This document shows positions 23,040 to 31,609 of a stretch of 64,000 bases of DNA, one piece after another. A model generated the notes under the pieces. That model was not told the origin of the DNA, did no database searches, and was given only the letters and a program-made list of their open reading frames with translations. Positions within the stretch are counted from its first letter, which is position 1, and each line of letters starts with the position of its first letter. This DNA is from Bacteroidales bacterium (GTDB lineage Bacteria > Bacteroidota > Bacteroidia > Bacteroidales > Bacteroidaceae): contig SUXS01000001.1 in the NCBI GenBank assembly GCA_015060865.1, positions 1-64,000 of the forward strand. Reading direction: 5' to 3'. The translations under genes and the position numbers were made by a program.

Positions 23040-23336
23040 TCAGTATGGAGCTTTGTCTGGATTCTGCCGAGTATCGAAGACGGCTTCGACCTCTATACAA
23101 GTAGCGCGAACGCTGTAATACACCTTGAAATATTCACAGACAAACACTCGGGTATCGGGAACGGATGTAGAACGATACATCAATGGGTACTTCGCCACCA
23201 AGCGTAAAGTGTCCTTGATCATCTTCATCACAGAACGGCTGTATTTGGCATTGCCATTTCGCAGAGCATAGAACATCAGTATTCTATTCAATTCTGATGT
23301 GGCTCGTGCAGACCATCGTACCTTTAGCGCAGCCAT
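23040..23336 (-). CDS. ParE/RelE-family toxin
   Basis: A 98-residue basic protein beginning MAALKVRWSARATSELNRIL, with the ParE core RWSARATSELNRILMFYALR, YPLMYRST and a C-terminal VFVCEYFKVYYSVRATCIEV. ParE toxins poison gyrase; related RelE toxins cleave mRNA; which applies here is not decidable. Its start overlaps the stop of the antitoxin gene by 13 bases, the usual antitoxin-first coupling. Confidence 0.88.
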   Translation of the reverse strand: MAALKVRWSARATSELNRILMFYALRNGNAKYSRSVMKMIKDTLRLVAKYPLMYRSTSVPDTRVFVCEYFKVYYSVRATCIEVEAVFDTRQNPDKAPY

Positions 23337-23548
23337 TCCTCCACCATTTTATCTACTTCTTCCTGCGTATAGAAACGGCCCTCTTCGAAATCCTTCTTTG
23401 ATTGCATTATCACCTCCGTCTCATACGGAGTAGGATGGTACATGGGACTTTCAGTAGCGGCAGTGTGTCCATACGTTGCCATCGGTTCGCCGGCACGCGG
23501 GGCTTCCATAGGAGCCGCATCGTAGGGGGGGAGGGACATATCGTTCAT
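23324..23548 (-). CDS. type II antitoxin of the ParE-like toxin
   Basis: A 74-residue protein. The N-terminal 50 residues are Pro/Ala/Thr-rich and look disordered. The C-terminal KKDFEEGRFYTQEEVDKMVE then EWLR is the helical toxin-binding tail typical of Bacteroidetes ParE antitoxins (IEEGR-T-EEV---W). A usual DNA-binding N-terminus is not evident. It lies upstream of and overlaps the toxin gene. Antitoxins of this type normally repress their own operon; the first residues may vary with start choice. Confidence 0.78.
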   Translation of the reverse strand: MNDMSLPPYDAAPMEAPRAGEPMATYGHTAATESPMYHPTPYETEVIMQSKKDFEEGRFYTQEEVDKMVEEWLR

Positions 23549-24152
23549 ACGCTCGTTTTTGTCTTACACATATTATTTTGCGAAGATACAACATCCTCCA
23601 CAATGCCGCAACTTTTCCAATACATTTTTGCCATTCCGAGCAAACGGAAGGGTCCGCATTATGCAAGCATGAAGATACGATTATATATGCAAGTGATATC
23701 TATAACATAAGAAAAACTGAATACACACAAGCAATAATCTTGCAGAAAGTGTCCGAAAAGTTTTCAAAGCAAACACGCAAAAAGTAAAATATCCACGGAT
23801 ACGTAATGAAATATCCGTGAATACGTGATGAAATATCCGCGGATATTTAATGAAGTATCCATGGATACGCAAACTTTTCGGTAAGCGGAACTGAAAAAAT
23901 GGAAGGGAAGAACCGAAAAATAGGAAGGGAAAGTATGGAAAACGAAAAAAAAGAATTGTCCTACTCGGCAAAAGTGTCAAAAAATTTGACAATTTTCGTC
24001 GAAAAAAACATTTTTCGCAAAAAAGTCATGGTGACGTTTGGCAGTTTCAATAATTTTGCCTATAGATTTATATGCGGCAAGAGAGTGCGCCCCTTTTCTG
24101 CATAATAAGGTATGATGGAACTATGAATGTATAACTAAAAGAACTTACTCAA
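23549..24152. other. AT-rich spacer containing a 4 x 22-bp palindromic array
   Basis: Between the antitoxin start and the first FtsX-type permease. It contains the tandem array at 23787-23874 and purine-rich AT text. A 68-codon frame at 23899-24105 lacks any protein-like character and I do not call it. The permease promoter is presumably near 24080-24140 but is not clear. Confidence 0.5.
23753..23881. repeat. four tandem 22-bp palindromic units enclosed by 11-bp inverted repeats
   Basis: Units at 23787-23808, 23809-23830, 23831-23852 and 23853-23874 have exactly 22-bp spacing, each built around TATCC(N)2GGATA-like centres (TATCCGCGGATA and TATCCATGGATA are perfect palindromes). CCGAAAAGTTT at 23753-23763 and AAACTTTTCGG at 23871-23881 are perfect inverted repeats around the array. 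It looks like a multi-site operator or iteron. It is not a CRISPR, since it has no unique spacers. Confidence 0.85.
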
Positions 24153-26543
24153 ATGATACGACACTACATCACAGTAGGCCTGCGCAACCTACGCAAATAC
24201 CCCGCGCAAACCGCCATCTCCGTGCTCGGCCTCGCCGCCGGCTTCGTGTGCCTCTCGCTCTCCGCCCTGTGGATACACTACGAGAACACCTACGACACGA
24301 TGCACAAGGATTATGAGCGGATATATACGTTTGTGGATGGTGATAATCTGAAAAAAACAGGAGTGGCCTCTCAGTATACGCGCTTACAGACAACATCGGC
24401 ATTAGTAAAAAAGTTACAAGACGAACACCCCGAAGTGGAGGATGTAGCTTATTGCTATACAAGCAGCCAGACTTTCATCATAAACGGGTTGGAAGCGCGT
24501 CGCATGGCCATTGACTCCACTTTTATCCGTATGTTTGACCTCTCGCTCGTGCAGGGTGATTATGGTTTTCTTGCTAATCGCAATACATTAGAGGAGATAG
24601 CCATTACCGAGGAGTTTGCGCAACGTCTCTTCCCAGGCGAGACAGATGTTGTAGGCAAAGAGGTGGTGATATTTGCTGGCGGTAAATTGAAGATTGGTGC
24701 CGTGGTAAAGGGATTTGGTGAGCATAGCATCTTTCAGTTTGATTTCTTACATACGGAACAATTTGAGTATTTCATGCTTAGCCCCCAATCACTATTGTCT
24801 ATATTTGCAAAAGTTTATGAAACTGCCAATGTAGACTCATTAGCAGCGGATGTAAAGCAGTTCTCTATTTGGGGAACCCCGCAAAACATCGCAACCATTC
24901 CCATTACCGATGCCCATAAGTTGGCCGGCAACTTCCTTAGCCTCAGTTGGGAACATTTGCGTGTGTTCCTTGCTTGCAGCGCATTGCTGATAGTGTGTGC
25001 CCTCATCAATTACCTCGTGCTCTACCTCATTCGTCTGCGTAGTCGCGAGCGTGAGATGGCCTTGCGTATAGTCAATGGCTCTACCGTGGGCGGACTGATG
25101 ACGATGTTTCTCATCGAGGTTGCCATTGTGCTCTTGGCAGCCATACTGCTCGGGGTGCTTGGTGTAGAGTGGCTGTATGGTGTCTTTACCCGCTTTGCGC
25201 AGATTGATATGGACTATGGCTACCTTTTCGGCAGTGCCTTCTTGATTATGCTTGCAACGGCTGTCCTTTGCTTCCTGTTCTGCATCTTGCCCATCGCCAT
25301 AGTGCGGAACCGTACGCTCACGGGACGTACTCGCCGTAACGACACTTTCCGTAAGGCAAGTTCGTTTGTGCAGCTCACCGTGAGTATGGTCTTCATCTTC
25401 TGTACGGTAGTGATGCTGCGGCAAATTGTATTCATGAAAAACACGGATTGGGGATTTGCCATCAAGGGACGGGCACAATTGCATGTGGATTATGTGGTGG
25501 ACCCCAGCAACCCACACTTGTATAACTATGGTGCAACAAACGAAACGTTGGAGGGATTGCTACACCGTCTGCACGAGATGCCTATGGTTACCGAAGCCAA
25601 GCGTGAATATGACTTTAACTTCGATGCCATCGTGCAAAACAAGGACTATATGGGACTTTCTCCCCAATCGCTGGATGTATATACTACTTACTATCCTGGA
25701 TTTTGGGATATTGGTCACCCTATGCATGGATTTTCTGTGGTTGAAGGTGTGCTCCCCCGTAAGGAAGCATGGCAGAGCAATGAGGTGGTTATCACTGAGA
25801 AGGTGCGCAAAGACCTTGGACTCGACCAAGCAGTAGGTCATACCGTATATACTAGGCCAGATAGGGGATACCCCTATACAGATAACAGCGTCAATCAATT
25901 TACCATTGTAGCTGTCATCAAAGACATTTACTACCAGTCGCCGACACATGAGCCAATCGGGTTTGTATTCTTTCCACAACATACCAATAAAGATTCAGGT
26001 ATACCCAATTTCCTCACCATCGCATTTATACCGGGCGAGCGTGAAGAGTTTGAAAGCCGTGTACATGAGCTGATGGAGGATGATTATCCCGAGGCGGAGT
26101 ACAGACTGGTGTTCTTTGAAGACACCTTCAACGACAAAATCAAGAGCGAGACCAACCTGATGACAATCCTCGGCATCATCACCGCCGTCTGCATCCTCGT
26201 GGCCGTGTTCGGCGTATACTCCATCGTGACGCTTGCCTGTGCCCAAAGGCGCAAGGAGATAGCCCTGCGCAAGATTCACGGTGCCACGCTGACGGACATC
26301 CTCTCTATATTTATAAAGGAGTACGGCCTCATCGTCCTTGCCGCCTCGGCCGTCGCCTTCCCCATAGGCTATATGATAATGAAGGAGTGGGTGGCTCAAT
26401 ACGTGAAGCAAGCGCCCATCGCCTGGTGGATATACGTTGTCATCTTCCTCGCCATTGTTCTGCTCATTGCCCTCTCAGTAGGCTCGCGTGTATGGCGTAC
26501 CGCCCACGAGAATCCTGCGGAGGTGATAAAGAGGGGGAACTAA
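24153..26543 (+). CDS. FtsX/MacB-type ABC transporter permease 1
   Basis: A 796-residue protein with the double FtsX layout of Bacteroidales. Helix 1 (ISVLGLAAGFVCLSLSALWI) is followed by a MacB-like periplasmic domain. Three helices follow near residues 275-415 (FLACSALLIVCALINYLVLY), then a fourth leading into a second periplasmic domain. Three terminal helices begin LMTILGIITAVCILVAVFGV. The motif REMALRIVNGST and its C-terminal match KEIALRKIHGATLTDILSIF are the cytoplasmic coupling loops of FtsX domains. No ATPase gene is adjacent. Such proteins often export peptides or relay envelope stress. Confidence 0.88.
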   Translation: MIRHYITVGLRNLRKYPAQTAISVLGLAAGFVCLSLSALWIHYENTYDTMHKDYERIYTFVDGDNLKKTGVASQYTRLQTTSALVKKLQDEHPEVEDVAYCYTSSQTFIINGLEARRMAIDSTFIRMFDLSLVQGDYGFLANRNTLEEIAITEEFAQRLFPGETDVVGKEVVIFAGGKLKIGAVVKGFGEHSIFQFDFLHTEQFEYFMLSPQSLLSIFAKVYETANVDSLAADVKQFSIWGTPQNIATIPITDAHKLAGNFLSLSWEHLRVFLACSALLIVCALINYLVLYLIRLRSREREMALRIVNGSTVGGLMTMFLIEVAIVLLAAILLGVLGVEWLYGVFTRFAQIDMDYGYLFGSAFLIMLATAVLCFLFCILPIAIVRNRTLTGRTRRNDTFRKASSFVQLTVSMVFIFCTVVMLRQIVFMKNTDWGFAIKGRAQLHVDYVVDPSNPHLYNYGATNETLEGLLHRLHEMPMVTEAKREYDFNFDAIVQNKDYMGLSPQSLDVYTTYYPGFWDIGHPMHGFSVVEGVLPRKEAWQSNEVVITEKVRKDLGLDQAVGHTVYTRPDRGYPYTDNSVNQFTIVAVIKDIYYQSPTHEPIGFVFFPQHTNKDSGIPNFLTIAFIPGEREEFESRVHELMEDDYPEAEYRLVFFEDTFNDKIKSETNLMTILGIITAVCILVAVFGVYSIVTLACAQRRKEIALRKIHGATLTDILSIFIKEYGLIVLAASAVAFPIGYMIMKEWVAQYVKQAPIAWWIYVVIFLAIVLLIALSVGSRVWRTAHENPAEVIKRGN

Positions 26544-26590
26544 GGAGCCCCCTCTAACTCCCCTCTATGGGGAGGACTCGGGCATCGCGG
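26541..26590 (+). repeat. short family A element after permease 1
   Basis: AGCCCCCTCTAACTCCCCTC is followed by TATGGGGAGG and the conserved GCATCGCGG (ATCGCGG at 26584-26590), directly after the permease stop. Confidence 0.7.
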
Positions 26591-26632
26591 AATAAAAACA
26601 AATTAATTCAACCAGTACAAATGATTTTAATG

Positions 26633-26804
26633 AACCACAGATTAAACGGATTTCACAGATTTATGCACGTCGCTACGCCCGCGCTTACCATCCGGATGGT
26701 ACACGCGAGTGAAACGATGCGTGCTTCGCGAGATTTGCGAGAGCGTGAGATAAAAAAACGCGATGAAGGAGAATTTCGTGAGATCTGTGAGATTTGTGTG
26801 AGAC
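26633..26804 (+). repeat. family B hairpin element between the two permease genes
   Basis: The left arm AACCACAGATTAAACGGATT and a right part GTGAGATCTGTGAGATTTGT flank text such as CATCCGGATGGTACACGCGA. It resembles the in-gene copy at 7920-8057 in its right arm and the copy at 10611 in its left arm. The 326-base gap 26544-26869 otherwise holds only AT-rich CTCACAAACTCAAAA text before the next start. Confidence 0.85.
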
Positions 26805-26869
26805 CCAAATTAGCGATGAAAGAACTTAGCGTGAAATAAAGAAAACTTAACTCACAAACTCAAAATAAT

Positions 26870-29317
26870 ATGAAAGAGTTCTTCAAGAATCTCGGACGCT
26901 ACAAAGTGTCGTCCGTGCTCAACATCCTCGGTCTGAGCATCGCCTTTGCGGCGGCCTACATCATCTTGGTGCAAGTGAACCACGACCTCACCTACAACCG
27001 CTGCTTCAAGGATGCGGATAGGGTGTATAGGCTCGACTTTACCTCTTCTTTTATTACCGACGAGCAGGACGAGTGGATGATGCTCATGTCGCACGCCTTA
27101 GGAGAAGCATTGGGTACGGACAATAGTGCCGTAGAGCAAATGGGCTACATGGAGTTATACGCCTCCTTAATACGTCCGTCTCTGAATGGGAAGGAGATAT
27201 ACGTGCCTATAGAGGGTAAGGAAGATGAACTGATGGAGGTGCATACGCACGTCGGCTCTGCCGAACTGCCTCAGATGCTGGGCGTGGAGCTCATCGCCGG
27301 AGACTATAGCCATCTGAAGAAGCCCAACAGCATACTGATTAACGAGAGCTTTGCCCGGCGCTACGGCTTCGAGATTGACGATGCCATCAGAGACAAGGAC
27401 AATGTGCTATGGACAGTAAGGGGCATTTACGAAGATTTGCCTACAAACTGCATCTTGGGCGAGCACGACATATTCACAGTGTTCGGTACCGAGAATCGTG
27501 GCTGGAGCAACGTATACTATTATAAGTTGGTGGGCGAGGAGCAAGAGGAGGTTTTCTTGCTGAACGGCATCAAGAAACTTGCCGATATGGGGGTTATGTA
27601 TGAACTGTATGGAAACACGTGGAAACGGCCCAGTGACGATGCTCGCGAGGAGTGGCTGAACATGGCAAGTAAGATTATGCGCCTCACACCGTTCTACGAG
27701 AGTCATTTCATTACCAATATGTATGGTACCATACAGCCGCAAAACGACAAGAGCACCGTATACATTCTGCTGAGTATTGCCGTACTCATCCTCGTCATTG
27801 CCTTTATCAACTTTGTCAACTTCTTCATGGCCATGGTGCCGCGCCGTATTCGGCGTGTCAACACCGAAAAGGTATTCGGATGTACTACTCGCCGCTTGCG
27901 TATGAATTTCGTCCTTGAGGCTGTTGGCTTGGTGGCAATCAGTCTGCTGATAGCCCTGTACATCGTGTTTATGATTGCTCCCGAACTCACAGGGATAATC
28001 TCCTCATCGGCACAGATAGAGGACAACCTTAAGATAACGCTGTTCCTCATCGTTGCAGGTCTCTTGCTTGCCGTTGTCAGCAGCATTTACCCCGCCTATT
28101 ACATCACCTCCGTTCCTCCGGCCTTTGCGTTGAAGGGTACGTTCGGCAATACGGCATCGGGGCGTCGGCTGCGCTATGTGCTACTGACCCTACAGTTCGT
28201 TATATCCATTATCCTTATTATATGCTCCTCCTTTATTCGTATGCAGTACTTCTATATGGTAAATGACGACATCGGATACGACAAAGAGGATGTGTTGATG
28301 GCCGATATTTCTTCGGCCGGGTACCCGCAGCCGGGAATGTTCTTCCCCTCGTGGAACTATGAGCAACGCCAACAGTTGACCTCCATGCTGAAAGAGAACC
28401 CGCAGATTACTGATGTCACCTATGCTTGGAATCAGTTTGTCACAGAGGATCACGCAAGTCAGTCGTTCCACAAGGAGGACGGTGCGGAATTCAGTTCCTT
28501 CATCTACGACGTCGCCCACAATTTCCTGCAGTTCATGGGTATCGATGTTGTAGATGGAGAAGACTTCACACTGGAGGATGAGTTGCAGCGTGATTATCTC
28601 AAATATATATTCAATGAGACCGCACGCAAGGAACTGGACCTCTCGCTCAATGAAAAGTTTATGGATGAGCGCCCGATAAGAGTGGTGGGATTCTGCAACG
28701 ACTTCAAGCTCCGCTACATGAAGGAGCGCATACAGCCCTTCGCATTTTACATTGGAGGATTTGCCTATTATAACTATCTTTTTGTGCGCACGATACCCGC
28801 TGCCGACGTTGAAGAGGTAAAGGCACATATCAATCACTGTATAGCCAAGCTTGGGTCAACAGGCAATGCCGATAAGATAAAGATAACCTCCATTGAGCAG
28901 GAGCTGAGCTCGAAGTACGAGCACGAACGCAAGCTCAACCTCCTCATCACTATCTTCTCGCTTATATCCATCTGCATATCGCTGATGGGAGTCTTCGGCC
29001 TTGTATTCTTCGAGACCCAGTATCGCCGTCGCGAGATTGCCGTGCGCCGTGTACACGGAGCCTCCATCAACAGTATCCTTATGATGTTCGTGGGGCAATA
29101 TGCTCGTATGGTGCTTGTGGCTTTCCTCTTTGCTATGCCCGTGGGTTATATGCTCATGTCGCGTTGGCTCGAAGAGTATGCCTACCACATCCCGCTCTAC
29201 TGGTGGGTATTCGCCCTTGCCCTCCTCATCGTGCTTGCCGTAACCAGCGGCATCGTGCTGGTACGTTCGTGGAAGACTGCACATGAGAATCCCGTAAACT
29301 CGCTGTATAAGGAGTAG
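26870..29317 (+). CDS. FtsX/MacB-type ABC transporter permease 2
   Basis: An 815-residue paralogue of the previous permease: first helix SVLNILGLSIAFAAAYIILV, middle helices starting YILLSIAVLILVIAFINFVN, and C-terminal helices starting LLITIFSLISICISLMGVFG. FtsX coupling loops read RRIRRVNTEKVFGCTTRRLR and RREIAVRRVHGASINSILMM. Its start is set by ATG 26870 after an AT-rich repeat spacer. The pair probably works as a heterodimer or in sequence with an ATPase encoded elsewhere. Confidence 0.88.
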   Translation: MKEFFKNLGRYKVSSVLNILGLSIAFAAAYIILVQVNHDLTYNRCFKDADRVYRLDFTSSFITDEQDEWMMLMSHALGEALGTDNSAVEQMGYMELYASLIRPSLNGKEIYVPIEGKEDELMEVHTHVGSAELPQMLGVELIAGDYSHLKKPNSILINESFARRYGFEIDDAIRDKDNVLWTVRGIYEDLPTNCILGEHDIFTVFGTENRGWSNVYYYKLVGEEQEEVFLLNGIKKLADMGVMYELYGNTWKRPSDDAREEWLNMASKIMRLTPFYESHFITNMYGTIQPQNDKSTVYILLSIAVLILVIAFINFVNFFMAMVPRRIRRVNTEKVFGCTTRRLRMNFVLEAVGLVAISLLIALYIVFMIAPELTGIISSSAQIEDNLKITLFLIVAGLLLAVVSSIYPAYYITSVPPAFALKGTFGNTASGRRLRYVLLTLQFVISIILIICSSFIRMQYFYMVNDDIGYDKEDVLMADISSAGYPQPGMFFPSWNYEQRQQLTSMLKENPQITDVTYAWNQFVTEDHASQSFHKEDGAEFSSFIYDVAHNFLQFMGIDVVDGEDFTLEDELQRDYLKYIFNETARKELDLSLNEKFMDERPIRVVGFCNDFKLRYMKERIQPFAFYIGGFAYYNYLFVRTIPAADVEEVKAHINHCIAKLGSTGNADKIKITSIEQELSSKYEHERKLNLLITIFSLISICISLMGVFGLVFFETQYRRREIAVRRVHGASINSILMMFVGQYARMVLVAFLFAMPVGYMLMSRWLEEYAYHIPLYWWVFALALLIVLAVTSGIVLVRSWKTAHENPVNSLYKE

Positions 29318-29372
29318 AAAAAGGACTGTTGCCACTTGAAAGTAAAATACAAAATTAGAACAATATACCACA

Positions 29373-29447
29373 ATGAAACCAACCAAACTATTCCTTGCCC
29401 TTGCCGTGGAACAGCTGCTGAAGAATCATGCAGGGAAATGTGCGTAA
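29373..29447 (+). pseudogene. stranded lipoprotein leader fragment
   Basis: ATG at 29373 starts MKPTKLFLALAVEQLLKNHA and stops after 24 codons. The first about 36 bases (ATGAAACCAACCAAACTATT and CCTTGCCCTTGCCGTGG) match the starts of the TlpA-like lipoprotein genes at 992, 2192 and 3470, 25 kb away, after which similarity ends. It appears to be a copied or left-over signal-peptide cassette without its gene. Confidence 0.6.
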
Positions 29448-29480
29448 AACAGCGGAATCGCTAAAAAATATGGATTCCAC

Positions 29481-29509
29481 TTGTTTACGCACGAAATTTA
29501 GTATCTTCG
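29481..29509 (+). promoter_or_regulatory. promoter before the 29531 small ORF
   Basis: TTG at 29481 and TATCTTCG at 29502-29509 are 18 bases apart. The -7 element ends 21 bases before the ATG at 29531. Confidence 0.6.
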
Positions 29510-29530
29510 CGGCATACAAATAGGCTTGAT

Positions 29531-29677
29531 ATGGGAACGAAAGAAGCCCCAACTGCTTATTGGAGAAGATTAAAACAGAGATTAAAAGCGGAAGGGAATG
29601 AAACGGTGACAAATTGTCACCAGTTGAAACTTCGAGCTGCTAAGGGAAGAGGAATAGATATTTTCGACTACTTGTAA
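29531..29677 (+). CDS. 48-residue protein resembling a segment of phage antirepressor-like (Bro-type) proteins
   Basis: The frame reads MGTKEAPTAYWRRLKQRLKA then EGNETVTNCHQLKLRAAKGR and ends GIDIFDYL. The pattern YW..LK.RLK.EGN.TVTNCH.LK..A.(D/K)G recalls the middle of Bacteroidales antirepressor-like proteins that contain a Bro-N domain, but only this piece is present. A good promoter lies upstream, so it may be expressed as a small protein; otherwise it is a fragment of a lost prophage gene. The flanks hold other debris. Confidence 0.45.
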   Translation: MGTKEAPTAYWRRLKQRLKAEGNETVTNCHQLKLRAAKGRGIDIFDYL

Positions 29678-29686
29678 CTCTCGGGG

Positions 29687-29790
29687 CTCGCCAAGTGTAC
29701 GTTTAGCAACTGAGCATGGCGTATGATGGTCGGGCACAGGCGTGCCTAGGCAGTGCGCCGCACACCTTTTTTTCGTGTAGGAACGGATAA
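29687..29790. other. GC-rich structured block of unknown nature
   Basis: The block contains TGCCTAGGCA (perfect palindrome) and GTGCGCCGCAC (hairpin), followed by a run CCTTTTTTTCG. It could be the 3' end of a small RNA with terminator on the plus strand. Its GC content stands out from the AT-rich surroundings. No protein or known RNA family is recognised. Confidence 0.35.
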
Positions 29791-29827
29791 ATCTACTGAT
29801 TTTCTTTTTTACTCGGCAGAAAGGCGG

Positions 29828-29835
29828 TAATTTTG
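29828..29835 (+). promoter_or_regulatory. -7 element TAATTTTG of the AspT-like transporter gene
   Basis: A perfect TAnnTTTG, 71 bases before the ATG; the -33 position, 19 bases upstream, reads TTTT. Confidence 0.6.
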
Positions 29836-29906
29836 CAGCGCAAAACGCGCAGGCAAGCGCGTAGCATGTTTCCTAAGGAGAAGAAATAGGTAAAAGAAAT
29901 AGCATC

Positions 29907-31580
29907 ATGGAATGGTTAGTAAATCTGTTCACCGGTAGTGGCGTGGCCCACTCGGTGTTTATCGTGGCCGTGGTCATCGCCATCGGCCTCGGACTGAATC
30001 GAATCAAGTTTGGCAGCGTGTCGCTGGGCGTGACGTGGATACTCTTCGTGGGTATCGTGGCAGGTCACTTCGGCTTCCTGCTCGATGCCACCACCTCGCA
30101 CTTCGTCAAGGAGTTTGGCCTCATCCTCTTCATCTACTCCATCGGCTTGGAGGTAGGTCCGGGATTCTTCTCCTCGTTCCGCAAGGGAGGCGTCACACTC
30201 AACATGCTGGCTGCGGGCATCGTACTGCTGGGCTGCTGCACGGCCTACGGCATACATCTTATCACGGGTACCGACCTCATCAGCATGATCGGTGTGCTCA
30301 GCGGTGCCGTGACCAACACGCCCGGTATGGGTGCTGCACAGCAGACCTTCTACGACATGACGGGGCAGACCAACACCACCATCGCTCAGGGCTATGCCGT
30401 GGCCTATCCTCTGGGTGTGGTAGGTATCATCCTGAGCATCATCGTGCTGAAGCGCATCTTCCGTGTCAACTTCGACAATGAGCGCCGCATCATGATGGAA
30501 CGCAACAAGGAGAATGCCGAGCAGCTCGAAGCTGTCACCCTCGAGGTACACAACGACTCCGTGTGCGGACACACCATCCGTGAGATACAGGAGCTCTTCG
30601 GGCGCAAGTGCGTCATCACCCGCGTGCTGCACGAGCAGACCCACGACATCGAGTTGGCCGAGTCGAACACTACGCTGGGCATGGGCGACAAGATATTCCT
30701 CGTGGCTGCACCGCTCGAGATCGAGGCACTGACACTGCTCATCGGTCCGCGCATCGACATGAACATGGCCGAGTGGGATGCCATCGAGGCCAACAACCTC
30801 ACTGCCGAGCGCTTCGTCATCACCAACCCCGCCATCAACGGCAAGCGCCTGGGCGACCTCAAGCTGCGTCAGACCTTCAATGTCACCATCTCGCGCATCA
30901 GCCGTGCCGGCGTAGACCTTATCGCCGAGCCACACCTGCTGCTCCAGCTGGGCGACCGCGTAGTCGTAGTGGGCAAGCCCAAGAGCATCGAGAAGATATC
31001 GCGCCTCATGGGCAACTCGGTGAAGCGTCTCGAAGAGCCCAACCTCGCTGCCATCTTCCTTGGCATCGCCCTCGGTGTGGTGCTGGGCTCGCTGCCCATC
31101 TTCATCCCCAACGTGCCCGTGCCCGTGAAGCTCGGTCTTGCCGGAGGTCCGCTCATCGTGTCTATCCTCATCAGCAAGTTTGGCCCCCAGCTGAAGCTGG
31201 TGACCTATACCACTTCGTCGGCCAACAAGATGATACGTCAGATAGGTATCACGCTGTTCCTCGCCTCGGTGGGCATCGGTGCCGGCGACGGCTTCATTGA
31301 CACCATCATGAACGGTGGTTACTGGTGGATACTCTACGGCTTCCTCATCACCGTCATCCCCTGCCTCATCATCGGCGTTGTGGCCCGCATGAAGTGCAAG
31401 CTCAGCTACTTCACCATTGCCGGACTCATCTCGGGTGCCATGACCGACCCTCCAGCCCTCGCCTATAGCAACGAGATATGCGGCAACAACCAGGCCTCGG
31501 TAGCTTACTCTACCGTATATCCGCTCACGATGTTCCTGCGTGTGGTGACGGCACAGATACTGGTGCTGATGGCGCTGTAA
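29907..31580 (+). CDS. AspT/YidE-family putative transporter with two RCK-C domains
   Basis: A 557-residue membrane protein of the aspartate:alanine exchanger family. Five to six helices lie at residues 1-180 (FIVAVVIAIGLGLNRIKFGS; EFGLILFIYSIGLEVGPGFF), then two TrkA-C-like cytoplasmic domains (about 205-285 and 290-370; VVVVGKPKSIEKISRLMG). A second membrane half follows from about 380 (IFLGIALGVVLGSLPIFIPN; SGAMTDPPALAYSNEICGN). The GAxTNTPGMGAAQ/SGAMTDPPALAY internal pseudo-symmetry is typical. The substrate is not predictable. It lies 29 bases before the next gene. Confidence 0.9.
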   Translation: MEWLVNLFTGSGVAHSVFIVAVVIAIGLGLNRIKFGSVSLGVTWILFVGIVAGHFGFLLDATTSHFVKEFGLILFIYSIGLEVGPGFFSSFRKGGVTLNMLAAGIVLLGCCTAYGIHLITGTDLISMIGVLSGAVTNTPGMGAAQQTFYDMTGQTNTTIAQGYAVAYPLGVVGIILSIIVLKRIFRVNFDNERRIMMERNKENAEQLEAVTLEVHNDSVCGHTIREIQELFGRKCVITRVLHEQTHDIELAESNTTLGMGDKIFLVAAPLEIEALTLLIGPRIDMNMAEWDAIEANNLTAERFVITNPAINGKRLGDLKLRQTFNVTISRISRAGVDLIAEPHLLLQLGDRVVVVGKPKSIEKISRLMGNSVKRLEEPNLAAIFLGIALGVVLGSLPIFIPNVPVPVKLGLAGGPLIVSILISKFGPQLKLVTYTTSSANKMIRQIGITLFLASVGIGAGDGFIDTIMNGGYWWILYGFLITVIPCLIIGVVARMKCKLSYFTIAGLISGAMTDPPALAYSNEICGNNQASVAYSTVYPLTMFLRVVTAQILVLMAL

Positions 31581-31609
31581 AAGAATTGAAAATTGAGAAT
31601 TAACTAAGC

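Noticed and set aside
22824-23104. short plus-strand frames after BlaR1 (64 and 84 codons)
   Set aside because: They start in a hairpin, lack family likeness and are antisense to toxin-like sequence on the minus strand.
23787-23874. possible CRISPR array
   Set aside because: The four 22-bp units are directly adjacent, with no unique spacers and no cas genes; this is a tandem operator-like array.
26567-26839. 90-codon frame between the two FtsX-type permeases
   Set aside because: It consists of repeat DNA (family A and B) with no start context or protein likeness.
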